IMG/VR virus record: IMGVR_UViG_3300042934_000547
Coordinates: 64,001-128,000 of that record
Length of the DNA: 64,000 nt
Source of the DNA: a virus
Reading direction: 5' to 3' (one strand)
Shown: positions 54,321 to 62,111 of the stretch, piece after piece
Numbering within the stretch: position 1 is the first letter of the stretch
How the letters are laid out: each line of letters begins with the position of its first letter
Notes under the pieces: generated by a model
What the model was told of the DNA's origin: nothing
Seen by the model: the letters and a program-made list of their open reading frames with translations, nothing else
Databases searched by the model: none
Position numbers and translations under genes: made by a program

Positions 54321-55430
54321 TTATTTTAAATTAGCGAAAAAGTCACCGTCTGTGTCTTTGCCTTTCTCACTATTGTGCATACCTCCCATATCAAATGAAT
54401 CATCATCTGTTTCAAGCATATTTATTTCGCTAAAGAATGTATCCTTTGCTTTATTTATTTTTTCCATCTTGGCAAGATACTCTTCATGGGTATCCTTAAT
54501 ACTCTTAAATGGTAACTTCATTCCGGAAAACATCATACAAACATAGTCGCAGTCTCCAACATTCTGAACATGACTAAATACTTCATATGGTTCTCCTATT
54601 TTTTGTCTAACAACGGTATTCTTGTAGTCTATACAATCTTTAATCTTTTCAGATGTAAGATTATATATGATACTTAATCTTGGTATATCAAAGTTGTCAG
54701 ACGGTATTGATTTGCTGCTGTCAATCATATCAGCAATAGCATCGTCAAAATCATTTCTATTGTTGATACTTTTTAATATCTTCTTTTCTATATTTTGATA
54801 GCCCGGTGTATTAACTGATTTATACAAGTCAAATTCATCAATATTTGTATCACCGCTGATGATACCAATACCTAAAATGATTGCAACTCTATTCACAATA
54901 TTTAAGTTACAGTCTTCCTCGGCTTTAAGTATATTATTACTTCTATCCAAGAATTTCTCGTTACATATTATCTGAATAGTATAGTTATCCTGCAAATGTT
55001 TGAAGAATTCTACATAGTTCTTTTGACCTCTTGGATCTAATCCAAATCCTTTAACAGCAATGATTGTTACATTAACATTCATCTGGTCTCTAAAGAATTT
55101 AGCTATTACCGGTGTTGCTCCTGAACCTGTACCACCTTCAGTTGATGTCAATAAAATGACTCCATCATACGTACCTGTGTTGTATACCTCACGTAAATCT
55201 AATGTTTTTTGTTTCATTGCATCTATAACTATATTTCTTGCTCTCGATGGTTCTTTACCTGCACCACCTATACCTGAACCTATTTTGATAGATAAATCTT
55301 CAAATCCAGCCGGAATATCTTCCATAGTTGTATTAATTAACGCAAAATCAGTTCTATCTAAATCCAAATCATTTAGAACCCTTATTGCCATTTTGTTTCC
55401 TGCTGCACCTATCCCAATTATTTTCTTCAT
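54321..55430 (-). CDS. Phage tubulin/FtsZ-like GTPase
   Basis: The 369-residue protein has the tubulin signature GGTGSGATP (99-107), an N-terminal nucleotide-binding strand MKKIIGIGAAGNK (1-13), GSGIGGAGKEPSRA (51-64) and a later NIVNRVAIILG segment with the T7/H8-like catalytic region. The C-terminal tail (acidic, FDMGGMHNSEKGKDTDGDFF) is typical of FtsZ/TubZ. In phiKZ-like phages such proteins (PhuZ) form filaments that centre the replication compartment; in others they segregate DNA. Which applies here is not shown. Confidence 0.85.
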   Translation of the reverse strand: MKKIIGIGAAGNKMAIRVLNDLDLDRTDFALINTTMEDIPAGFEDLSIKIGSGIGGAGKEPSRARNIVIDAMKQKTLDLREVYNTGTYDGVILLTSTEGGTGSGATPVIAKFFRDQMNVNVTIIAVKGFGLDPRGQKNYVEFFKHLQDNYTIQIICNEKFLDRSNNILKAEEDCNLNIVNRVAIILGIGIISGDTNIDEFDLYKSVNTPGYQNIEKKILKSINNRNDFDDAIADMIDSSKSIPSDNFDIPRLSIIYNLTSEKIKDCIDYKNTVVRQKIGEPYEVFSHVQNVGDCDYVCMMFSGMKLPFKSIKDTHEEYLAKMEKINKAKDTFFSEINMLETDDDSFDMGGMHNSEKGKDTDGDFFANLK

Positions 55431-55456
55431 CTTGTTTATCTCCTTTATTTTATTAT

Positions 55457-55481
55457 TTCATATCTATAATATATATTTATA
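55457..55481 (-). promoter_or_regulatory. Class E promoter of the tubulin operon
   Basis: Minus strand TATAAATATATATTATAGA then TATGAAATAA, with a short leader to AAAGGAGATAAACAAG. Confidence 0.75.
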
Positions 55482-55973
55482 TTATTTTATGTTTCGCAAA
55501 AATACCTTTCTAAAGAATCTTTTTATACTATAACCAATACTATCTCTGGTCAATCTATATTGTTTTGATTCAATAGATTTTATTAGTTTTTCAGGGTATT
55601 TATTACCATTTTTAAATGCATGAGCAAACAATTCCATTTGTTCTTGCCTACTTAAAAACGCCCAACCTCCATTCTCATTAACGGTTGTTACTACAAGATT
55701 ATAAATCCCATGATCATGTAATGCCTCTTTATTTGTAAAGATTTTTTCAAAAAATTCATTTATCTTATTTATAAACTTATTTTTGGTTAATGTATGTAAT
55801 TTCAATTCAACCAATTCTATTAACTCTAAGCGGGATTTATTTCCATTCTTAAATGCATATGCAAATAAAATTAATTCTCCTTTACAACTTAAATCCATCC
55901 AACCATTATGGCTGTTAACGGTTTTTACCACAAGATTATAAACGTCATTTGGATTTAACCTTTTAGGACTCAT
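55482..55973 (-). CDS. Unknown protein made of two repeats, 163 aa
   Basis: Residues 10-67 and 92-149 are copies of one unit: VYNLVVKTVN, NGWMDLS, LFAYAFKNGNK versus IYNLVVTTVN, GGWAFLS, LFAHAFKNGNK, so an internal duplication is plain. The C-terminus is basic (SIKRFFRKVFLRNIK). Start overlaps the transglycosylase stop as ATGA. Function not recognised. Confidence 0.7.
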   Translation of the reverse strand: MSPKRLNPNDVYNLVVKTVNSHNGWMDLSCKGELILFAYAFKNGNKSRLELIELVELKLHTLTKNKFINKINEFFEKIFTNKEALHDHGIYNLVVTTVNENGGWAFLSRQEQMELFAHAFKNGNKYPEKLIKSIESKQYRLTRDSIGYSIKRFFRKVFLRNIK

Positions 55974-56932
55974 GATCTATTAGACCTATATTCTCTAGTT
56001 AGTTTATCGATATTGGTATTTCCATATTGAATTAGAGTATTATTTACTCTTTCATGGTATGTACGTCCAATATCATTTCCTGAATATAAAGTTAAAGCCA
56101 TATCTACATCACCATTATTACTTTTCAGTAAATAATCTATATATGCAATAATCATTTCAATATTCAATTCACCATCGAATGCCATATTGTGGTTATATCC
56201 AGAACGACCAAGCATTTTAGTGTACAACATATTACCTGTTGAACCTAAGATTTGACCATATCCACGAGCTGTTGAACGAGAGTTTGTCGCATCTCTATCA
56301 AACCCTGACTCTAACTTCATCATTGCTAATGGTAAATGTGGATTTATACCTTTTTCACTTGACCATTCAACTAACTTTTTTAATTCTTTATATGTAAGAT
56401 CAGTACGCTTAGTTGATGTCTTCATCAATGCGTATTCATATTCGTCAAACAAATATTCACGTTGTTGGAACTCTGCTAATAAAGTAGCAGATTGTTCATT
56501 AACAACGGATAGCTCCTCATTGAGAGCTATCACCGTATTTAATTCATTGCTTGTTTCTTGAATAGTTTCATCCTGCTGCTGCATAATACTAGCTGATTTG
56601 TCAACAACTTTATTCAGCGTTTCAATCTCATTATTCATAAAATAAATGATTGTGCTTAGTAAAATTATTAGCATTACACCTAATGTAGTTACAGCTCCAA
56701 GAACAAACTGTTTCACTAGAAGTTTCTTAACTCCCTCTGTGGTGTAAGTCTTGTTATATCTAGCATCAATGTATACAGATTTTTCCTGCACCTTTGGAAG
56801 AGCAGCCTCTGATTTATTATTTACCTTAGATACATCCATTGTAGCTTCCATTTCATTTGTCTCCTTTTTACTATGTATTTGCTTTCCTATTTCCCTGTTG
56901 AATTTTAAATCATCATTTGTCATACTACTCAT
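55970..56932 (-). CDS. Membrane-anchored lytic transglycosylase (SLT family)
   Basis: The 320-residue protein has a cytoplasmic N-terminus, one membrane segment (about 77-99), a coiled coil (100-160) and a C-terminal SLT domain: MMKLESGFDRDATN with catalytic Glu208, then ARGYGQILGSTGNMLY (about 222-237) and ALTLYSGN near 285. It should cleave peptidoglycan from the membrane side. This could be lysis, or a cell-wall role during assembly. Expressed from a class E promoter, which is earlier than expected for a lysis gene. Confidence 0.8.
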   Translation of the reverse strand: MSSMTNDDLKFNREIGKQIHSKKETNEMEATMDVSKVNNKSEAALPKVQEKSVYIDARYNKTYTTEGVKKLLVKQFVLGAVTTLGVMLIILLSTIIYFMNNEIETLNKVVDKSASIMQQQDETIQETSNELNTVIALNEELSVVNEQSATLLAEFQQREYLFDEYEYALMKTSTKRTDLTYKELKKLVEWSSEKGINPHLPLAMMKLESGFDRDATNSRSTARGYGQILGSTGNMLYTKMLGRSGYNHNMAFDGELNIEMIIAYIDYLLKSNNGDVDMALTLYSGNDIGRTYHERVNNTLIQYGNTNIDKLTREYRSNRS

Positions 56933-56962
56933 ATTGATGACCTCCTCTAAAGTTTTATAGTA

Positions 56963-56988
56963 TTCAAATATATAATATATACTTGAAA
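56963..56988 (-). promoter_or_regulatory. Class E promoter of the transglycosylase operon
   Basis: Minus strand TTTCAAGTATATATTATATA then TTTGAATAC; short leader. Confidence 0.75.
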
Positions 56989-57020
56989 ATAAAAATAAGG
57001 GAGGTATTCAAACCTCCCTT
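56989..57020 (-). terminator. Terminator
   Basis: AAGGGAGGT / ACCTCCCTT (9 bp, loop TTGAAT) then ATTTTTATTTTC. Confidence 0.9.
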
Positions 57021-57038
57021 AAACGTTCTACAAGAAAC

Positions 57039-57872
57039 TTATTTATCCTTGGCTTGTGTTGCGTTCTTTATTGTTTCTTTCTCTTCATCATCCTTTGCAG
57101 GATTAAAACCAAGCCCTAAGTCCCCATCTTCATTTAGTGTACCGTACGCAATCTCTTTTTCGTCCATCAATATCATCTCCCTATTTTCTTTTTTATCATA
57201 ATCCAAATAAAAATAATTTATATTCTTTACATAAAACACGTTTGAAATATTACTTGGAGTTACCCAATATGAGGCTTTTATATTTGGATTTTTTAGTTTC
57301 AATAATGTTTGTAGATTATCTTCTGGTATGACAATTCTCATAAAATTGTCCTCTATAGATAAAATTCTACCAAATAAATCATTAAGCGGTATTCCTTTAT
57401 AATGTATGTCATTTACACATTTATTTAAGATATATGCTACTTTTTCTGGTATCATTTTTTCTTTCCAGAAATTTAATGCTTTATTTTTTGATTCTGGTAT
57501 GACATACTTACAATTATTGATATAATTTGTAGAATTATATGGTAAATGTACTAAGATGTCATTGTCAAAGGACTGTATCAACTGATAATACAATAATGAT
57601 ACTACATGATGGTCAGTGTATGCGAATATTGGTTTAAGCCTGTCACCATATTGTACTCTATCACTACTATTATTCAATATACATGAAACATGTCCTAATT
57701 CGGGATGGAAATCTACTACCGTTCCAACGTATTCCATTTCTCCATCTAATATACGAATTATATCTTTGTTTATTTTTAGATTATTAAATTTACATCTATC
57801 ATGTAATAATATCTCTTCTTCAGTTATTTTATTTTCAAAATCAAATAATATTGGAATTATAACCTCTGGCAT
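57039..57872 (-). CDS. Unknown protein, 277 aa
   Basis: Follows the possible second beta fragment by 63 bp without a visible terminator, so likely cotranscribed. Beta-rich N-terminal two thirds and an acidic C-terminal tail (KDDEEKETIKNATQAKDK). No motif recognised. If the upstream gene belongs to a virion RNA polymerase, this may be a partner, but that rests on position only. Confidence 0.6.
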   Translation of the reverse strand: MPEVIIPILFDFENKITEEEILLHDRCKFNNLKINKDIIRILDGEMEYVGTVVDFHPELGHVSCILNNSSDRVQYGDRLKPIFAYTDHHVVSLLYYQLIQSFDNDILVHLPYNSTNYINNCKYVIPESKNKALNFWKEKMIPEKVAYILNKCVNDIHYKGIPLNDLFGRILSIEDNFMRIVIPEDNLQTLLKLKNPNIKASYWVTPSNISNVFYVKNINYFYLDYDKKENREMILMDEKEIAYGTLNEDGDLGLGFNPAKDDEEKETIKNATQAKDK

Positions 57873-57935
57873 TTTATTATTTCCTCTTATCTTTATTATA
57901 TTCTCTTATATAATAGTAATAACAATTATGAAAAA

Positions 57936-58652
57936 TTATTTATTCTCTTGCTCTAGTGTGTATGGTAGTATATAATCATCAGCTTTAAGGTTTGATTTAA
58001 GCCCAGCCCCTACCAAATAAGCATCTATGATACCAGTAGCTAACGACTCAGATTTTCTCATATTAAGTTCAGCTTGTGTTACTCTACCTGTAGTCCCGAT
58101 GATATTATACATATCATTTTTACTATCCATATTATCTGCCCTTGGATAACCGAATTCTCTATATGTATACTCAAGTCCGTTAACTATTAATGATTCATTT
58201 TCTCTATCGGTCATTTTACCATTTTTATCTTCACCTAATAATAATCCAGTATTCATATCTCTACTAGCGATATCTGTAGACATAGCATTTTTCTTTGATG
58301 TCATTTGAGATTCACGTTTCATATGTAGATATATAACAGCACAATTCTTAGAGGTTAAAACTTTACCTTCTTCCTGATATACTGCTGGATCATAGATTTT
58401 TTCTATATATGGAACCTTGATGAATTTGAGTGCATCAAGAATATCCTCCATCATTATATTTGTTTTATATAATGACAAATATAATACTATTGGATATGGC
58501 TTTTGTGCCCATTTATAGAATTCATCATCACTGAGTGATGCAAAGAATTTTTTATATTTTTCAGTATTCATTCCTGATTTATCGTAAATATCTAATGCAG
58601 AATAAATATGTTTTTCAACCTTAGCCCTAGTAGCTTTGGATACTTTAGCCAT
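57936..58652 (-). CDS. Possible second RNA polymerase beta C-terminal fragment, 238 aa
   Basis: Residues about 110-200 follow the end of RpoB: AVIYLHMKRESQM matches GYIYMLKLHHLV, NAMSTD matches HARST, and ADNMDSKNDMYNIIG matches SDDVNGRTKMYKNIV. The neighbouring beta C-part (49634-51829) already has its own copy of this region, so this would be a piece of a different beta subunit. It has a class L promoter, in contrast to the class E promoters of the other RNA polymerase genes, as expected if it belongs to a late-made virion polymerase. Similarity is weak and needs a profile search. Confidence 0.5.
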   Translation of the reverse strand: MAKVSKATRAKVEKHIYSALDIYDKSGMNTEKYKKFFASLSDDEFYKWAQKPYPIVLYLSLYKTNIMMEDILDALKFIKVPYIEKIYDPAVYQEEGKVLTSKNCAVIYLHMKRESQMTSKKNAMSTDIASRDMNTGLLLGEDKNGKMTDRENESLIVNGLEYTYREFGYPRADNMDSKNDMYNIIGTTGRVTQAELNMRKSESLATGIIDAYLVGAGLKSNLKADDYILPYTLEQENK

Positions 58653-58676
58653 CTTGTTGTACCTCCTAACATTTAT

Positions 58677-58688
58677 TATTATTATGTC
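58677..58688 (-). promoter_or_regulatory. Class L promoter
   Basis: GACA-TAATAA-TA followed by ATAAATG; TA is 25 nt before the start codon. Confidence 0.5.
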
Positions 58689-58698
58689 AAAATAAGAA

Positions 58699-58726
58699 AA
58701 AATAAAGGAAGGTATTAACCCTCCTT
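58699..58726 (-). terminator. Terminator
   Basis: AAGGAGGG / ACCTTCCTT-type stem (one mismatch, loop TTAAT) then TATTTTTTC; overlaps the stop codon of the upstream gene. Confidence 0.8.
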
Positions 58727-59165
58727 AAAATCCAAAATTTATAACTAATCCCTCTTCTATTTCAAATTTTCCAGTAACGTAACCTATAATATTTCGATTT
58801 GCTGATATCTTAACCCTAAGTTCTTTTTCGGCTTTAGATATATACCCATATTTAGGATTCTTGCCAGATACTGCGATAAACAATGAATCAGAAATTAAAT
58901 TAATCAAATCATTAACTGGTTCCGATAAACGAAATATAAGAACATATCCATCTACATCACTTGGTGATTCAATTCCTCTAGGTGATATATCTTCCCGAAT
59001 CAATTTAACATATTTAGTTAATATGACAAATAATTCTTCATCAGATTTTTTTGATAATTTAGATTTGAGTTTTTTATTTATGCTATCTATTTTTTCTGCT
59101 TTAATATCAGATTCTGCCTTTAGATTAATATCAAATTCTATCTTTAATTCTTCTAAGCATTTCAT
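58725..59165 (-). CDS. Unknown protein, paralogue of the next upstream gene, 146 aa
   Basis: Start at 59165 (MKCLEELKIEF) behind GGGAGAATGATATGAA; a longer frame overlaps the upstream gene. It shares with the upstream protein MKC(L/I)EEL, KLIRED, LFI..G, KAE and G(Y/W)(V/L)TG.(F/Y)EI. The family is not recognised. Confidence 0.65.
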   Translation of the reverse strand: MKCLEELKIEFDINLKAESDIKAEKIDSINKKLKSKLSKKSDEELFVILTKYVKLIREDISPRGIESPSDVDGYVLIFRLSEPVNDLINLISDSLFIAVSGKNPKYGYISKAEKELRVKISANRNIIGYVTGKFEIEEGLVINFGF

Positions 59166-59184
59166 ATCATTCTCCCACAATGTA

Positions 59185-59610
59185 TTATCCGAATACCACA
59201 CGTAATCTCATGGCTATTTCATAAACTCCAGTGAGCCACCCAAATGAATCTTTCTCTCCGGGATATATACGCACATTGTAATCTTCTTCAGCCTTAAATT
59301 TATTGGCATAATTAACTCCACCACCTGATGTTATGAATAAACGGTCACACAAACTGGTTATGAATGTATCGAGTAAATCAGGTATGTTCCATATCCACTT
59401 ACTCTTATTATCTTCATCATAATAATGTTTCTTAAAGGCATTACCAGCTTCAAAATCCTCACGAATCAATTTGGTATATTTTTCTAACAATTCAAATTGT
59501 TGTGATTCCTCGTTAACTTCTTCCAATTTCCCATATAACCATTCTTTTTGGGAATCTTCGTCTCCCTCTGGGATTTCAAACTCTTTTATTAGTTCCTCTA
59601 TACATTTCAT
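59185..59610 (-). CDS. Unknown protein, tandem paralogue, 141 aa
   Basis: The upstream copy of a tandem pair with the gene at 58725-59165. Start behind GGAGGGGCATAAGC. It is more acidic at residues 10-35 (EIPEGDEDSQKEWLYGKLEE) than its paralogue. No function recognised; duplication suggests either dosage or a heteromer. Confidence 0.65.
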   Translation of the reverse strand: MKCIEELIKEFEIPEGDEDSQKEWLYGKLEEVNEESQQFELLEKYTKLIREDFEAGNAFKKHYYDEDNKSKWIWNIPDLLDTFITSLCDRLFITSGGGVNYANKFKAEEDYNVRIYPGEKDSFGWLTGVYEIAMRLRVVFG

Positions 59611-59623
59611 GCTTATGCCCCTC

Positions 59624-59893
59624 CTATCTTATATTAGTAATAGAATTCGTTTGGATTCCATTTAACATCATCAATTTTGTTGATATCATTTTAAATTTCT
59701 CATTACTGTCTTGACAAGAATCTAAGAATTCTCCATCAGCTTCTCTACAATATGAGTTATATCTGTTACGTGTTTGTTGAATCATTTGATTTTGTTCATC
59801 ACATATTCTAGCTTTCTGTGATTCATATTCTTGTTGTACTAAATGCCTTTCTATCTCGACTTTCGGTACTGGTGCTGAATATATTTTTTGCAT
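59624..59893 (-). CDS. Small coiled-coil protein, 89 aa
   Basis: Residues 18-50 are a glutamine-rich helix (EYESQKARICDEQNQMIQQ), with three cysteines. First gene of a class E unit with the paralogue pair. No motif recognised. Confidence 0.6.
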   Translation of the reverse strand: MQKIYSAPVPKVEIERHLVQQEYESQKARICDEQNQMIQQTRNRYNSYCREADGEFLDSCQDSNEKFKMISTKLMMLNGIQTNSITNIR

Positions 59894-59907
59894 AAGGATT
59901 CCTCCTA

Positions 59908-59968
59908 CCTATCACGTTTCACCATGTAATCTAATACATAAGTTCCGCAAATAAGAATATGTAATAGG
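59908..59968 (-). promoter_or_regulatory. Structured leader of the 89-aa gene
   Basis: CCTATTAC (59961-59968 as transcribed) pairs with GTGATAGG (59908-59915), 8 bp with one G-U, one base before TAGGAGG. Confidence 0.6.
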
Positions 59969-59991
59969 ATTTTTTATTATTTTTATTCTCA

Positions 59992-60017
59992 TTCATAGTT
60001 ATAATATATACTTGAAA
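59992..60017 (-). promoter_or_regulatory. Class E promoter
   Basis: Minus strand TTTCAAGTATATATTATAAC then TATGAATGAG. Confidence 0.75.
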
Positions 60018-60029
60018 TGAGTAAGTTTT

Positions 60030-60073
60030 ACACTTTTTAGAAAGAGAAAGGGAGTACGATTTAGATCGTACTC
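60030..60073 (-). terminator. Terminator of the 393-aa gene
   Basis: GAGTACGAT / ATCGTACTC (9 bp) followed by CCCTTTCTCTTTCT; the T-tract is interrupted. Confidence 0.65.
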
Positions 60074-61255
60074 TTAATAAACATTCTTAGCATTATTCTG
60101 TATAAATAAAGTAAAATACTTTAATGTAGCCTTTATATATTCATTTCTTGTACCTTCTCTACTGGTTTGCCTAAACTTAGCCGAGTTCGTTTCTATTAAA
60201 GATATGAGTATCTCTTTAATTCTTATAACAGCATCGTTCTTTGTATTAGACTTAGTAGCTAAAGTATATGATAAGAAATTCAATGATGTACAATCCGGTG
60301 TTTTACTATTAGCATAGTAATCCACTACTATGAGAGTCACAAGTTCCTTAATCAATCCATTATTGGATCTATTACTGATAATCCCACTCATTATATTTTT
60401 AAATTCATTAGTCTTAATTTTTTCTCCAGAACAGGTCAATATCAAGTTGTAATCCATCCCTATTGAATTTAAACTATTGATTGTTTTTTCAATTAATCTT
60501 CCGGCAGCTTTAGTATTACTATCAGATATGTGATAAGAATCAACTTCAAAACTATCACCATCATACGTCATATAAAGCTCATTATCATAAGCATCATAGA
60601 ATAATTTAGCTATATTAACAACAAATCCTCCGATACGGGTACGCATCTGTTGTAGGATATATACAATATCATCATCTTGAAAATCCTTGAGCATCTTCTC
60701 ATAGGTAGTAAAACACACTAATCCTCTAGATTTAAGTACACCTATAACCGTACCTTCAGTTTTTAAATCATATTTTTCAGTGAGCATTTTATTAACTACA
60801 TAATCCATAACGTGTCTATTCTTATTAGGTTCGATTTTGAATGAATTGTAATGGATAGATGGATACATTCTACAAGCTAAGAATATGATGGATAACTCAT
60901 AAAGTTTATCATCTTTCTTTTTAAATTTAAAGAATCTAATGATACACATCATTATTAATGACGTTGAATCTGTTATACTCGCTGTTTCCCAATCTTTGTT
61001 CGCATAATAGGTTTCTTTTATTAAACCTGCAATGAATTCATCAGTCAATTCAACTATTGACAATAATTCATCTATTTCTCTACGGGTAAATGGTATTCTA
61101 TCACACGGAGCACTGTCGTATAATGATTCCCTTCGTTCTTGAATATATCTCGATATAAGTTTCTTATATTTATCTATCGTTGAACTAGAAGAAAACTTTT
61201 TCTCTATTAATGGATATAATTTGGTTATAAATACTTTGGATGTATCAACACTCAT
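60074..61255 (-). CDS. Unknown protein, 393 aa
   Basis: Mostly helical protein with conserved-looking serine-rich loops; no recognised motif. It has its own class L promoter and terminator, so it is probably a late protein. The stop lies in the terminator stem. Confidence 0.65.
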   Translation of the reverse strand: MSVDTSKVFITKLYPLIEKKFSSSSTIDKYKKLISRYIQERRESLYDSAPCDRIPFTRREIDELLSIVELTDEFIAGLIKETYYANKDWETASITDSTSLIMMCIIRFFKFKKKDDKLYELSIIFLACRMYPSIHYNSFKIEPNKNRHVMDYVVNKMLTEKYDLKTEGTVIGVLKSRGLVCFTTYEKMLKDFQDDDIVYILQQMRTRIGGFVVNIAKLFYDAYDNELYMTYDGDSFEVDSYHISDSNTKAAGRLIEKTINSLNSIGMDYNLILTCSGEKIKTNEFKNIMSGIISNRSNNGLIKELVTLIVVDYYANSKTPDCTSLNFLSYTLATKSNTKNDAVIRIKEILISLIETNSAKFRQTSREGTRNEYIKATLKYFTLFIQNNAKNVY

Positions 61256-61283
61256 TTTATAAATATACCTCCTTCAGTGTAAT

Positions 61284-61295
61284 TATAATTATGTC
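61284..61295 (-). promoter_or_regulatory. Class L promoter of the 393-aa gene
   Basis: GACA-TAATTA-TA then ATTACAC; TA is 29 nt before the start codon. Confidence 0.5.
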
Positions 61296-61299
61296 AAAG

Positions 61300-61380
61300 T
61301 TATTCATCATATTTAGACTGGATATAGTGAATCAGCACTCCAAAAACTGAATAAACGATAGTTATCAAAATCATGTCCAT
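61300..61380 (-). CDS. Possible small membrane peptide, 26 aa
   Basis: ATG (or a GTG one codon earlier) behind AAGGAAGTG opens a frame for one hydrophobic helix (MDMILITIVYSVFGVLI) and a short charged tail. Such peptides are common in phages, but the frame is short. Confidence 0.4.
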   Translation of the reverse strand: MDMILITIVYSVFGVLIHYIQSKYDE

Positions 61381-61429
61381 CACATTCAACACTTCCTTAT
61401 TTTGTTATTTATCCAATGGTTGTATAAAT

Positions 61430-61464
61430 TAAGAAAAAATAAAATAGAGCTATACAGCTCTATT
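61430..61464 (-). terminator. Terminator
   Basis: AATAGAGCT / AGCTCTATT (9 bp) then TTATTTTTTC. Confidence 0.9.
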
Positions 61465-61650
61465 CATTTTCCTTTCTTTTTCCACTTCCTCTATGTATAT
61501 CAATTCTTCTTCTTGGTTCATTCTATCACGTTCTGTTTCTATTTCAACGAATTCTTTATATTCATCAATACCATCTCTAACTAATTCAATCATTCCTTTT
61601 ACAAAGAAATATGCTGCTATAATGATTGAAATAACAAAAAGTATTTTCAT
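61450..61650 (-). CDS. Small membrane protein, 66 aa
   Basis: N-terminal membrane helix (residues 2-20) and an extended acidic, Glu-rich helical tail. It ends in the terminator stem. Directly follows the 104-residue gene. Could be a small membrane effector; function unknown. Confidence 0.65.
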   Translation of the reverse strand: MKILFVISIIIAAYFFVKGMIELVRDGIDEYKEFVEIETERDRMNQEEELIYIEEVEKERKMNRAV

Positions 61651-61965
61651 TTATATTCCCTCCTCTTCACAATTAAAAACAAAGTTCACTGAATGAGATT
61701 TAATCAATCCACGGTGTTTACACACTAAATGCACTACGGGTGCATTTATATCTTCTGATGTAATCTCTATCTCATAAAACACCATTGCATATAATCTAAA
61801 CATTGCATCCCCATTTGAACGTTCATGGTCTACAACTAACTTAAGTGCTTCATACAATTCATCGTGTTCATTTTTCATAGCTTTTGTTTGTCTGTACCTT
61901 GAATGAACTCTTAAAAACTTATCCATCTTTTTGCATATTTTGTCTTTTTCTGTAAATATTGTCAT
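61651..61965 (-). CDS. Unknown protein, 104 aa
   Basis: Basic N-terminal helix (KKMDKFLRVHSRYRQTK) and a beta-rich end with two cysteines and VHLVCKHRG. First gene of a class E unit. No motif recognised. Confidence 0.6.
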   Translation of the reverse strand: MTIFTEKDKICKKMDKFLRVHSRYRQTKAMKNEHDELYEALKLVVDHERSNGDAMFRLYAMVFYEIEITSEDINAPVVHLVCKHRGLIKSHSVNFVFNCEEEGI

Positions 61966-62031
61966 TTGTAAATCCTCCGTGCCATCTAATGAATGAGATT
62001 GTGATGGACTTTAGATTATTTTATTTTCTCA

Positions 62032-62057
62032 TTCATATCTATAATATACATTTGAAA
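62032..62057 (-). promoter_or_regulatory. Class E promoter
   Basis: Minus strand TTTCAAATGTATATTATAGA then TATGAATGAG. Confidence 0.75.
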
Positions 62058-62070
62058 ATCTTAACTTTTA

Positions 62071-62105
62071 CAGTAAAAAATAATGAGTGAATTTTTCACT
62101 CATTA
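62071..62105 (-). terminator. Terminator
   Basis: TAATGAGTGA / TCACTCATTA (10 bp) followed by TTTTTTACTG. Confidence 0.9.
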
Positions 62106-62111
62106 TTACCT

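Noticed and set aside
55060-55533. Plus-strand open frame of 157 codons opposite the tubulin gene
   Set aside because: Antisense shadow; the minus-strand frame has a clear GTPase signature.
57878-57935. Promoter between the possible beta fragment and the 277-residue gene
   Set aside because: AT-rich, but matches neither the class E nor the class L pattern convincingly.
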